Shown here: in pieces, positions 36,553-45,228 of the stretch
Position numbering within the stretch: position 1 is the stretch's first letter
How the letters are laid out: the number at the start of each line of letters is the position of its first letter
DNA from: an uncultured Rhodoferax sp.
GTDB taxonomy: Bacteria; Pseudomonadota; Gammaproteobacteria; Burkholderiales; Burkholderiaceae_C
Direction of reading: 5' to 3'
DNA length: 64,000 nt
NCBI RefSeq assembly: GCF_946221635.1
Contig: NZ_CAMIHB010000004.1
Coordinates: forward strand, 62,001 to 126,000
Made by a program: the position numbers and the translations under genes
Notes under the pieces: model-generated
The model's input: only the letters and a program-made list of their open reading frames with translations
Databases searched by the model: none
Told to the model about the DNA's origin: nothing

Positions 36553-38424
36553 ATGAGCGAGACATCCACCACCCCACCGCGCTACCGGCCTGTGCCCTTT
36601 GGCGTAACCCGCGTCGCGCTGCGCGATGGCGCACCCGGCACCCGCTACGTGCAGGCCGAGTTGCCGCTGGGCGCCTACGCCCGGCGTTTAAGCGACTTTC
36701 TGGTGCACTGGGCGGAAGCCGAACCGGAGCGCAGCTTCATGGCCCGCCGCGCGCAGTTGGGCGATGGCCGCACCGGGGACTGGCAGCACATCAGCTACGC
36801 CCAGGCCCTGGCCAGCGCCCGCAGCATCGGCCAGGCCCTGCTGGACCGGCAGCTCAGCGCTGAGCGTCCGGTGGTGATCCTGAGCGAGAACACGCTGGAG
36901 CACGCCGTGGTGGCACTGGGTTGCATCTACGCCGGCATTCCCTACTGCCCGGTGTCCCCGGCCTATGCCACGGTCAGCCAGGACTACGACAAGCTGCGCC
37001 ACGTGCTGGACACACTGACGCCGGGCCTGGTGTTCGCCGCCGACGGTGCGCGCTATGGGCGCGCCATCCAGGCCACCGTGGGCGCCGATGTGGAAGTGGT
37101 GCTGGGCCAAGGCTCTATGGAAGGACGGTCCACAACCTCCCTGGACACGTTGCGCGACTGCGCTGCCACGGCCGCAGTGGACGCCGCCATGCATGCGGTA
37201 CGCCCCGACACGATTGCCAAGTTCCTGTTCACCTCGGGCTCCACCAAGTTGCCCAAACCGGTGATCAACACCCACCGCATGTGGTGCGCCAACCTGCAGC
37301 AGATCACGCAGTCCCTGCCGGTCTTGGCGGAGGCACCGCCCATCTTCGTGGACTGGCTGCCCTGGAACCACACCTTCGGTGGCAACCACAACATCGGCCT
37401 GACCCTGATGCATGGCGGCACGCTCTACATCGACGACGGCAAGCCGACGGCGGCCCTGATTGGCGAGACCCTGCGCAACCTGCGCGAGATTGCACCCACG
37501 CTGTACTTCAACGTGCCCACGGGGTTCGAGATGATCGCCCAGGCCATGCAGACCGACGCGGCACTGCGCAAGAACCTGCTCTCCCGCATCCGCATGTTTT
37601 TCTACTCCGGGGCCGGGTTGGCGCAACCCGTGTGGGACAGCCTGCACGCCCTGGCCGAAGCCGAGGTGGGCGAGCGCATCGTCATGGCCACGGGCCTGGG
37701 CATGACTGAATCTGCGCCCTCGGCCATGTTCATCAACAGTCCCGACGTGAAGGCCGGCGACATCGGTGCGCCGGTGCCCGGCATGACGCTCAAGCTGGTG
37801 GAGGTGGATGGCAAGACCGAAGTGCGCTACAAGGGTCCCAATGTGACGCCCGGCTACTGGCGTTCGGAACAGGCCACGCACGATGCCTTCGACGAGGAAG
37901 GTTTCTTCTGCACCGGAGACGCCGTGCGATGGATTGACCCCGACGACATCCATCGTGGTCTGCATTTCGATGGCCGCATTGCCGAAGACTTCAAACTCTC
38001 CACCGGCACTTTCGTCAGTGTCGGCCCCATGCGCGCCAAAGTCATCGTTACCGGCGCGCCCTATGTGCAGGATGTGGTGCTCACGGGCCTGAACATGAAG
38101 GAAGTCGGCGCGCTGATCTTCCCCTCGCCGGCCTGCCGCGGCGTGAGCGGCCTGCCGGCCGATGCGTCGTGGGCGGAGGTGCTGGCCACCAAACCAGTGC
38201 GCGACCGCTTCCAGGCCATCCTCAACGAGTTGGCCCGCCAATCCACGGGCAGTGCCAATCGCATCGCACGCGCGTTGTTGCTGGCGGAGCCACCCTCCGC
38301 CGACAAGGGGGAGATCACCGACAAGGGCTCCATCAACCAGCGCGCCGTGCTCAAGCACCGCGATGCCCTGGTGCAGACCCTGCATGACGGCAGTGCGCCC
38401 GGCATCCTCCAACCCCAAGCCTGA
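36553..38424 (+). CDS. fcs: Feruloyl-CoA synthase
   Basis: 623 residues, ANL adenylating enzyme. The P-loop is FTSGSTKLPKPVINTHRMW (near 226), then VDWLPWNHTFGGNHN (characteristic of feruloyl-CoA synthases), the A5-like MATGLGMTESAP, and CTGDAVRWIDPDD with the hinge FDGRIAEDFKLSTGTFVSV. It activates ferulate, coumarate or caffeate with ATP and CoA in the cytoplasm. It follows the crotonase by 27 bp in the same operon. Confidence 0.92.
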   Translation: MSETSTTPPRYRPVPFGVTRVALRDGAPGTRYVQAELPLGAYARRLSDFLVHWAEAEPERSFMARRAQLGDGRTGDWQHISYAQALASARSIGQALLDRQLSAERPVVILSENTLEHAVVALGCIYAGIPYCPVSPAYATVSQDYDKLRHVLDTLTPGLVFAADGARYGRAIQATVGADVEVVLGQGSMEGRSTTSLDTLRDCAATAAVDAAMHAVRPDTIAKFLFTSGSTKLPKPVINTHRMWCANLQQITQSLPVLAEAPPIFVDWLPWNHTFGGNHNIGLTLMHGGTLYIDDGKPTAALIGETLRNLREIAPTLYFNVPTGFEMIAQAMQTDAALRKNLLSRIRMFFYSGAGLAQPVWDSLHALAEAEVGERIVMATGLGMTESAPSAMFINSPDVKAGDIGAPVPGMTLKLVEVDGKTEVRYKGPNVTPGYWRSEQATHDAFDEEGFFCTGDAVRWIDPDDIHRGLHFDGRIAEDFKLSTGTFVSVGPMRAKVIVTGAPYVQDVVLTGLNMKEVGALIFPSPACRGVSGLPADASWAEVLATKPVRDRFQAILNELARQSTGSANRIARALLLAEPPSADKGEITDKGSINQRAVLKHRDALVQTLHDGSAPGILQPQA

Positions 38425-38433
38425 GGCAGCAGC

Positions 38434-39198
38434 ATGAAGATAGAAGGACAAGCAGCACTGGTGACCGGCGGCGCGTCCGGCCTGGGCGAAGCCACGGCGC
38501 GCGAACTGGCGCGCCTGGGCGCCAAGGTGGCCGTGCTTGATGTCAACGCCACCTTGGCCGAGAAAGTGGCCTCGGAGATCGGCGGTATTGCCTGCCCCTG
38601 CGACATCACCAATACCGACAGCGTCCTGGCCGCATTGGCCCAGGCCGCCGCAGCCCACGGGCCCGCGCGCATCCTGATGAACGTGGCAGGCATTGGCTCT
38701 GCCAAGCGCATCGTGGGCAGGGACGGCAAGCCAGCACCGCTGGAAGACTTTGCGCGCGTGGTCCACATCAACCTCATCGGCAGCTACAACATCAGCCGCC
38801 TTTTCGCGGCAGAGTGCGTGAAGTTGCCGCCACTGGACGATGGCGCGCGCGGCGTGATGATGTTCACCGCCTCAGTGGCCGCCTTTGACGGGCAAGTGGG
38901 GCAGCAGGCCTACAGCGCGTCCAAAGGGGGATTGGTCGGCATGACCCTGCCCATGGCACGCGACCTGGCCCAGCACGGCATTCGCGTCTGCACGGTGGCG
39001 CCCGGCCTGTTCGCCACGCCGCTCATGAAGGAACTCCCCGAGGCCGTACAGCAGTCGCTGGCCGCCGCCATCCCTTTCCCGCCGCGCCTGGGTCACCCTG
39101 AAGAATTCGCCCAACTGGCCTGCCACATCGTCACCAACGGTCATCTCAACGGAGAGGTGATCCGACTTGATGGTGCGCTGCGCATGGCGCCGCGCTGA
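38434..39198 (+). CDS. SDR 3-hydroxyacyl-CoA dehydrogenase (type II / HSD10-like)
   Basis: 254 residues. NAD-binding TGGASGLGEATAREL (residues 9-23), NVAG, catalytic S in FTASVAAFDG, Y-x-x-x-K in QQAYSASKGG, and the APGLFATPL loop. This group oxidises 3-hydroxyacyl-CoA esters. In this operon it would turn the beta-hydroxy-hydroxyphenylpropionyl-CoA into the beta-keto thioester. It starts 9 bp after fcs stops. Confidence 0.88.
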   Translation: MKIEGQAALVTGGASGLGEATARELARLGAKVAVLDVNATLAEKVASEIGGIACPCDITNTDSVLAALAQAAAAHGPARILMNVAGIGSAKRIVGRDGKPAPLEDFARVVHINLIGSYNISRLFAAECVKLPPLDDGARGVMMFTASVAAFDGQVGQQAYSASKGGLVGMTLPMARDLAQHGIRVCTVAPGLFATPLMKELPEAVQQSLAAAIPFPPRLGHPEEFAQLACHIVTNGHLNGEVIRLDGALRMAPR

Positions 39199-39240
39199 CC
39201 CCGTTCCCGCCCCACGATCAATTAGAAGGAGACACACACC

Positions 39241-40227
39241 ATGCAACGCCGCCAACTCATCCAAGCCGCCGCCGGCGCCACCGCCCTCGGTGCACTGGCC
39301 CCCTGGTCCGCCTTTGCCCAGGCGCTGGACCAGGTCAAGATCCTCTACGGCTTCCCCGCCGGCAGTTCCGGTGACGCGGTGGCACGCCGCGTTGGCGAGA
39401 AGCTTGCCGGCACGCCCTACACCAAGAACACGGCAGTGGTGGACAACAAGCCCGGTGCGGGCGGCCGCATCGCGCTGGAGGCCTTGAAAGCCGCACCGGC
39501 CGATGGCTCGGTGATCGGGTTGTCCCAAGTGTCAGCCCTGGCCAACTACCCCTACATCTACAGCAAGCTGAACTACACCGCGCAGGACTTCGCACCGATT
39601 TCCATTGGCGCCATCATGCAGCACGGCCTTGCCGTGGGCTCCATGGTGCCTGCCAGTGTGAAGACGGTCAAAGACTTCCTGGCCTGGGCCAAGGCCAACC
39701 CCAAGGACGCCAGCTATGGCTCTCCGGGCGCCGGTTCGACACCGCACTTCCTGGGCGCCCTGATGGGTATCCACAGCGGCGTGGAACTCCGACATGTACC
39801 GTACCGCGGCTCCATCCCCGGCGTGACCGACGTGGTCGGTGGCCAGATCGCCGCCATGGTCACGCCGCATGGGGACTTCATCGCCAATGCCAAGGCCGGC
39901 AAACTGCGCATCCTAGCCACCTCCGGCCCCAAGCGCTCCCCCTATGTGCCAGACGTTCCCACTTTTGCCGAACAGGGCTTCCCGGAGCTGACCACGGAAG
40001 AGTGGTTCGGCTTCTATGCGCCGGCCAAAACGCCCAAAGCCGTGATCGCGGCTGCCAACACGGCCATCAACGCAGCCCTGGCCGACAAGACCGTCATTGA
40101 CAGCCTGGCCATCGTGGGACTGATTCCCCGCGGGTCCAGTGTGGAAGAAATGGCCAAGTGGCAGGAGTCCGAAAGCCAGTACTGGGGGCCGCTGATCAAG
40201 AAGATCGGCTTTACCGCCGAGTCCTGA
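39241..40227 (+). CDS. Bug-type tripartite tricarboxylate transporter receptor
   Basis: 328 residues with a signal peptide (about 1-26, MQRRQLIQAAAGATALG..., cleavage after AFA) and the Bug/TctC fold: YGFPAGSSGDAVAR, VVDNKPGAGGRIA, HVPYRGSIPGVTDVVGGQIAAM. A strong AGAAGGAGA ribosome site precedes it. Bug proteins bind carboxylates in the periplasm. In this operon aromatic acid capture is likely; no TctAB membrane genes are in the window. Confidence 0.92.
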   Translation: MQRRQLIQAAAGATALGALAPWSAFAQALDQVKILYGFPAGSSGDAVARRVGEKLAGTPYTKNTAVVDNKPGAGGRIALEALKAAPADGSVIGLSQVSALANYPYIYSKLNYTAQDFAPISIGAIMQHGLAVGSMVPASVKTVKDFLAWAKANPKDASYGSPGAGSTPHFLGALMGIHSGVELRHVPYRGSIPGVTDVVGGQIAAMVTPHGDFIANAKAGKLRILATSGPKRSPYVPDVPTFAEQGFPELTTEEWFGFYAPAKTPKAVIAAANTAINAALADKTVIDSLAIVGLIPRGSSVEEMAKWQESESQYWGPLIKKIGFTAES

Positions 40228-40233
40228 TGTGCA

Positions 40234-40259
40234 CCGGGCCACATGCGTGGCCCGGTTTT
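40234..40259 (+). terminator. Intrinsic terminator after the Bug gene
   Basis: CCGGGCCAC / GTGGCCCGG (40234-40242 with 40247-40255, 4-nt loop) followed by TTTT. It may be read through in part, since genes of the same pathway follow. Confidence 0.8.
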
Positions 40260-40340
40260 CCTTGGGAGCCTCTCTCGCAAGCAGCGCCCCTCGGCGGTCG
40301 GTTGGCTTGCGCCTGCCCCCTGAACCTCCGGAGTCATCTT

Positions 40341-42053
40341 GTGAAGCATCGCACCCATTCCCTTCTGTTGCTGTCGAGCGTCCTGTCACTGGCCTCCGGC
40401 AGCACCATCGCTGCCGCTACCCCTGCAGTGCTGAGCGCCAGCAGTGGTGCCACGCTGCAAAGCTGCGAAGGACTGCTAGCGAATTTCCATTACGCGCAAA
40501 CACGCGTGGATGCCGCGGCGGTCGTCGCCGAGGGCGCCCTCCAGCAGGGCACGCAAGCCATGCCCGCCCACTGCCTGGTCAAGGGCAGCATGCACCAGCG
40601 CAAAGGGATGGACGGGCGCGACTACGCCATCGCTTTTGAGATGCGTCTGCCCCAGGCGTGGAACGGGCGCTTCTACTACCAAGGCAACGGAGGCCTGGAC
40701 GGCAACGTACCGCCCGCCCTCGGTGCCTTGGGCGGTGGACCGCTGAGCGGCGCATTGTTCCAGGGGTTTGCCGTCATCAGTGCAGACGCGGGCCACACCG
40801 GGGCGCAGACGCCCTACTTCGGAGAAGAACCCCAGGCCCGCCTGGACTATGGCTACCAGGCCGTGGCCAAGCTCACCCCCATGGCCAAGGACCTGATCCG
40901 CGCGGCCTATGGCAAGGCACCAGACCGCTCCTACATTGGCGGCTGTTCCAACGGCGGGCGCCACGCCATGGTGGCCGCAGCGCGCCTGGGTGATGCGTAC
41001 GATGGCTACCTGATCGGCGCGCCGGGCTACCGCCTGCCGCGAGCCGCCCTGGCGCAGTTATGGGCCGCCCAGCAGTTCAGCACGCTGGCCACCCCCGGCG
41101 CCACGGTGCCCCACCCCTTGGCGCCGCAGGCGCGCGTTCCGGACCTCAGCAGCGCCTTCACACCGCAGGAGCGCCAGACCGTGGCCCAGGCCATCCTGGC
41201 CCGGTGCGATGCGCTGGACGGCGCACGCGACGGTCTGGTGCAGGACGTGCAGGCCTGCCAGGCCCGCTTCAACCTGCAAACCGATGTTCCCAGCTGCGTT
41301 GGCGAACGCAATGGCCAGTGCCTGAGCGCTGCACAAAAGCAGGTGATTGGCACCCTCTTCCAGGGTGCCCGTAGCGGCAGCGGTCAGGCGCTCTACGCCC
41401 CCTTTCCCTATGACAGCGGTCTTGTTGCCGAAAATTGGAGCACCTGGAAATTCATCAATTCCCTGGCGCTGGACCCACTGTCCGTGTCCACCGTCTTCAG
41501 CGTGCCTCCGCGCCGGGTTGATCCGCTCACGGAAGACCTGGATGCGCGCCTGGCGCTGTTCACCGCCACCAACGAAAGCTACAAGGAGTCAGGCTACGCG
41601 CTCATGACACCACCAGGCCACGAGCACCCCACCAATCTGGCCCCGCTGCGTGCGCGCGGCGCCAAGATGGTGCTCTACCATGGCGTGAGCGACGCGATCT
41701 TTTCTGCCGAAGACACGCGGCGCTGGATCGACGCGCTGGGCCAGGCCCTGGGCGGCACCAGCGCCGACTTCGCACGTTACTTTCCCGTACCGGGCATGAA
41801 CCACTGCAGCGGCGGCCCTGCCACCGACCAGTTCGATCTGCTCAGTCCCCTGGTGCAATGGGTGGAGCAGGGCGTTGCGCCGCAGGCGGTGCCGGCAACG
41901 GCACGTGGTGCAGGCAACCCCGGTGGCATGAATGCCGAGTTGCCGCAGGGCTGGTCCGCCACGCGCAGCCGCCCCCTGTGCGCCTATCCGACCGTGGCCC
42001 GCTACAAGGGTCAAGGTTCGATAGAGGACAGCAGCAGCTTCGTGTGCCAATAG
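40341..42053 (+). CDS. Tannase/feruloyl esterase family protein
   Basis: 570 residues from a GTG at 40341 (GGAG 7 nt upstream). Signal peptide about 1-26 (HSLLLLSSVLSLASGSTIAAA). The catalytic serine with its preceding cysteine is in YIGGCSNGGRHAM (C202, S203), and the partner His-Cys is in PVPGMNHCSGG; this CS-D-HC arrangement with a disulfide is the tannase-family signature. Secreted or periplasmic, it would release ferulate, coumarate or caffeate from plant esters (compare HcaG of Acinetobacter). It supplies substrate to the cytoplasmic CoA pathway. Confidence 0.88.
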   Translation: MKHRTHSLLLLSSVLSLASGSTIAAATPAVLSASSGATLQSCEGLLANFHYAQTRVDAAAVVAEGALQQGTQAMPAHCLVKGSMHQRKGMDGRDYAIAFEMRLPQAWNGRFYYQGNGGLDGNVPPALGALGGGPLSGALFQGFAVISADAGHTGAQTPYFGEEPQARLDYGYQAVAKLTPMAKDLIRAAYGKAPDRSYIGGCSNGGRHAMVAAARLGDAYDGYLIGAPGYRLPRAALAQLWAAQQFSTLATPGATVPHPLAPQARVPDLSSAFTPQERQTVAQAILARCDALDGARDGLVQDVQACQARFNLQTDVPSCVGERNGQCLSAAQKQVIGTLFQGARSGSGQALYAPFPYDSGLVAENWSTWKFINSLALDPLSVSTVFSVPPRRVDPLTEDLDARLALFTATNESYKESGYALMTPPGHEHPTNLAPLRARGAKMVLYHGVSDAIFSAEDTRRWIDALGQALGGTSADFARYFPVPGMNHCSGGPATDQFDLLSPLVQWVEQGVAPQAVPATARGAGNPGGMNAELPQGWSATRSRPLCAYPTVARYKGQGSIEDSSSFVCQ

Positions 42054-42061
42054 GATGCCCC

Positions 42062-43747
42062 ATGGACTACCAACCCCGTCTTGACGACATCCACCACCTG
42101 CTGATGGGCGTGCTCGATGCGCCCGCGCAACTTCAAGCCCTGTCACCCTATGCCGAGGTCGACGAGGCACTGATGCAGCAGGTGCTCGAAGAGGCCGGCA
42201 AGTTCGTTGCCAGCGAGATCGCGCCGCTGCAACGTGTGGGCGACGAGACCGGTGCGCACTTCGAAGCCGGCCGTGTCACCATGCCGCCAGGTTTTCGTGC
42301 CGCCTACCAGACCTTCTGGCAAGGCGGTTGGCCCGCGCTGGCCTGTGCCCCGGAGGACGGCGGCCAGGGCCTGCCCGCCGTGCTGGAGGCCGTGCTCTAC
42401 GAGATGCTGAGCGCCGCCAACCATGGCTGGACCATGGCGCCAGGTCTGTTGCACGGTGCCTATGAGTGCCTCAAACACCACGGCAGCGATGCGCTCAAGG
42501 CGAGGTACCTGGAAAAGATCGCCACCGGCGAATGGCTGGCCACGATGTGCCTGACCGAGCCCCAGGCCGGCAGCGACCTGGGTTTGGTGCGTACCAAAGC
42601 CCAACCGCTAGCCGACGGCAGCTTCCGCATCAGCGGCAGCAAGATCTTCATCTCCGGTGGCGAGCATGACCTGACCGACAACATCGTGCATCTGGTGCTC
42701 GCGCGCCTGCCCGATGCGCCGTCCGGCCCCAAGGGCCTGTCGCTTTTTCTCACGCCCAAGATCCTCCCCGAAGGCCAACCTAACGGCGTGTTCTGCGAGC
42801 GCATCGAAGAGAAGATGGGCCTGCACGGCAGCCCGACGTGCGTGATGCGCTTCGACGAAGCAACGGGCTGGCTTGTGGGCGAGCCGCACCGTGGCCTGAG
42901 CGCGATGTTCGTCATGATGAACGCGGCCCGCCTGCACGTGGGCCTGCAGGGCATAGCCCTGCTCGAAGCGGCCTGGCAAAAGGCCCATGCCTACGCCCAA
43001 GAGAGGCGGCAGATGCGCGCACCCGGTGCGACGCAGACCAGCCCCATTGAGGACCACCCAGCCATCCAACGCATCCTGCGCACACAGCGCGCCTGGATCG
43101 ACGGCGGCCGCCTGCTGGCGTACCGTACGGCCATCGAACTCGATATCCTCAAACACCATCCGGATGCGGCACGGCGTGAGTCCGCACAGCGCTGGTGCAG
43201 CCTGATCACACCTGTACTCAAGGCTGCCTGGACGAATCAGGGCTTCCACGGTGCCAGCGCCTGCCTGCAGGTCTTCGGCGGCCATGGCTATGTGCGTGAA
43301 TGGGGGATCGAACAGATCGTGCGAGACGCACGCGTGACCATGATCTACGAAGGCACCAACGAGATTCAGGCCATCGACCTGCTGCGCAAGGTGCTGCCCG
43401 ACGGAGGGGCCGCGCTGGTGGCACTGTTCGAGCAACTGGCCGCTGAACAGCCCCTGCCCCCCGAAGTCCTGGACCGTTTTGAACAACTGCGCGGCCTGGC
43501 GGCCCGCCTGGCTCGGGCCTCGGGCGACCGCCCCGACCTGCCATACTGGGTGGCTGATGATTTCCTGCAGGCGGTGGCCCTGGCCCTCCTGGGCTGGGCA
43601 GGAGCCCGCATCGACTCCAGCCTGCCACAGTGGCAAGCCGCGGCAAAGGCGCTGAAGACCTGGGTGTTACCCGCCTTCACCCTGCATGTGCAGATCATCG
43701 ACCAGCAACTGAGCGACACCGAAACTGCAGCACCCACCGCCGCCTGA
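42062..43747 (+). CDS. Acyl-CoA dehydrogenase with extended C-terminus
   Basis: 561 residues from the ATG at 42062, 8 bp after the esterase stop. Core ACAD motifs: MCLTEPQAGSDLG near 165, FISGGEHDL, EEKMGLHGSPTC, ALLEAAWQKAHAYAQERRQ, FGGHGYVREWGIEQIVRDARVTMIYEGTNEIQAIDLL with the usual catalytic Glu region. A C-terminal AcdM-like extension of about 120 residues follows. It likely desaturates dihydro-hydroxycinnamoyl-CoA, like HcaD in Acinetobacter, feeding the crotonase. The N-terminal ~35-residue stretch is typical of this long subgroup. Confidence 0.87.
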   Translation: MDYQPRLDDIHHLLMGVLDAPAQLQALSPYAEVDEALMQQVLEEAGKFVASEIAPLQRVGDETGAHFEAGRVTMPPGFRAAYQTFWQGGWPALACAPEDGGQGLPAVLEAVLYEMLSAANHGWTMAPGLLHGAYECLKHHGSDALKARYLEKIATGEWLATMCLTEPQAGSDLGLVRTKAQPLADGSFRISGSKIFISGGEHDLTDNIVHLVLARLPDAPSGPKGLSLFLTPKILPEGQPNGVFCERIEEKMGLHGSPTCVMRFDEATGWLVGEPHRGLSAMFVMMNAARLHVGLQGIALLEAAWQKAHAYAQERRQMRAPGATQTSPIEDHPAIQRILRTQRAWIDGGRLLAYRTAIELDILKHHPDAARRESAQRWCSLITPVLKAAWTNQGFHGASACLQVFGGHGYVREWGIEQIVRDARVTMIYEGTNEIQAIDLLRKVLPDGGAALVALFEQLAAEQPLPPEVLDRFEQLRGLAARLARASGDRPDLPYWVADDFLQAVALALLGWAGARIDSSLPQWQAAAKALKTWVLPAFTLHVQIIDQQLSDTETAAPTAA

Positions 43748-43750
43748 ACC

Positions 43751-44212
43751 ATGAGCACCCGCAACCCCCCTCCCGACACCAGCGTCGACCAGGTCGATAC
43801 CCGCTTCCTGGACAGCCTGGTCGGCTACAACGCCCGGCGCGCCACGCTGGTCATCGTGGATGCCTTTTTGCGCAATATGGCGGTGTATGGCCTGCGGCCG
43901 GTCGACTTTTCCGTGCTCTCGCTGATCGGGCACAACCCGGGCATCACCTCGCGCCAGCTCTGCGCCACGCTGAACATCCAGCCCCCCAATCTGGTCGGCA
44001 TGGTGAACCAGCTGCAGGCGCGTGAGCTGATCCTGCGCCGGCCCCACCCGCGCGATGGCCGCGCCATGGGCCTGCACCTGACGCCGGAGGGACGCAAAAT
44101 GATGAAACAGGCGGAAGTCACCGCGTTCGAACTCGAAGAGGCCGCCACGGCGCGGCTCAGCGCGGCCGAACGCAAGACCCTGATGCAGCTGCTGCAGAAA
44201 ATTTACCTTTGA
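43751..44212 (+). CDS. MarR-family regulator of hydroxycinnamate genes (CouR/FerC/HcaR-like)
   Basis: 153 residues with a central winged HTH (ITSRQLCATLNIQPPNLVGMVNQLQARELILRRPHPRDGRAMGLHLTPEG). MarR repressors released by hydroxycinnamoyl-CoA thioesters control such clusters in several bacteria (CouR, FerC, HcaR). It starts 3 bp after the ACAD stop, so it is the last gene of the cluster and probably autoregulated. Its 3' end overlaps the converging LysR gene by 10 bp. Confidence 0.87.
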   Translation: MSTRNPPPDTSVDQVDTRFLDSLVGYNARRATLVIVDAFLRNMAVYGLRPVDFSVLSLIGHNPGITSRQLCATLNIQPPNLVGMVNQLQARELILRRPHPRDGRAMGLHLTPEGRKMMKQAEVTAFELEEAATARLSAAERKTLMQLLQKIYL

Positions 44213-45141
44213 ATTGGGGCCTGGTGCGCCCGCACCAAACACTCCTGAAACGCCCGCGTCGCCCGGTTTGGTTGCGGTGATTTGCGGGTAATCGCAAAGA
44301 ACTGGCAGGCGTAGTGCAACAGGTCGGGGCGTACGGCCTGCATCTGGCCCCGCCGCACAAAACTCTCGGCGTAGTGGTCGGGCAGAAAGCCCAGGAACTG
44401 GCCGGAGAGGATGAGCGTGGCGATGGATTCCTGGTCGAAGCCCGTGGCGCGGCGCGGCAAGCGCATGCGCTGACTGAGTTCCATGTTGGGAGAGTGGTAG
44501 CCCAGGCCGGCGAAGGCGTGTTTGGACAGGGTGTCCCAATCGAGGGCGCCATGTTCGGCGTTCCATAGTACGTGGCGTGTGCCGCAATACAGCAGCATGG
44601 ATTCGCCAAACAAGGGGGTGTAGTCCAGCACGTCGGAGCTGCGGTGGCCGGGGATGACGCCCACGTGGAACTGGCCGTCGAGCACGCCACGCTCGATGGC
44701 GTTGAGCGTGGCCACGTGCAGGTTCAGCCCCACATCGGGCGCGCTGGCGTGGAACTGGGCGATGGCTTCGGCGATATGGCTGGCGGGGTTGCTGGCGGTC
44801 TTGTCGAAGATGGCGAGCTGCAGCTGGCCGCCCATGCGCTGGTGGATTTCGTCCACGCTGCTGCGGAAGGCGTCCGTCGCCGCCAGCAGGGCCGTGGTCT
44901 GGGCGTAAATCTTTTCACCCTCGGGCGTCAGCGCAAAGCCGGCACGGCCGCGCCGGCACAGGGTCAGGCCGAGGCGGATTTCCAGATCTTTGATGTGGCG
45001 GCTGACGGTGGAAGTGCCTATATTGAGTTCCAGCTCGGCCGCGGCCATGCCCCCGCAATCCACCACCGTGCGGAAGACCCGCAGCAGGCGCAGGTCCATG
45101 TCGCTGAGCTGTCCGATGGCGGCCTTGGTTTTTACTTTCAT
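44203..45141 (-). CDS. LysR-family regulator of the beta-alanine module
   Basis: 312 residues. HTH near 15-75 (MDLRLLRVFRTVVDCGGMAAAELELNIGTSTVSRHIKDLEIRLG), then a substrate-binding domain. Divergent from the omega-amino-acid transaminase gene, which is its likely target; LysR-type regulators in this place are common for beta-alanine and spermidine-derived amine catabolism. Its end overlaps the MarR gene antisense. Confidence 0.88.
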   Translation of the reverse strand: MKVKTKAAIGQLSDMDLRLLRVFRTVVDCGGMAAAELELNIGTSTVSRHIKDLEIRLGLTLCRRGRAGFALTPEGEKIYAQTTALLAATDAFRSSVDEIHQRMGGQLQLAIFDKTASNPASHIAEAIAQFHASAPDVGLNLHVATLNAIERGVLDGQFHVGVIPGHRSSDVLDYTPLFGESMLLYCGTRHVLWNAEHGALDWDTLSKHAFAGLGYHSPNMELSQRMRLPRRATGFDQESIATLILSGQFLGFLPDHYAESFVRRGQMQAVRPDLLHYACQFFAITRKSPQPNRATRAFQECLVRAHQAPIQR

Positions 45142-45153
45142 ATTTCAGCAAGT

Positions 45154-45167
45154 AAATAGTGATATTT
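45154..45167. promoter_or_regulatory. Candidate LysR site upstream of the transaminase gene
   Basis: AAATA-N4-TATTT inverted repeat in an AT-rich divergent gap, 12 bp from the LysR start. Confidence 0.4.
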
Positions 45168-45228
45168 GAATCTTTATAAGAGTAACAGAGGCCCCCACAA
45201 TGGGCCAACTTTCACTGTGGAGCACCCC

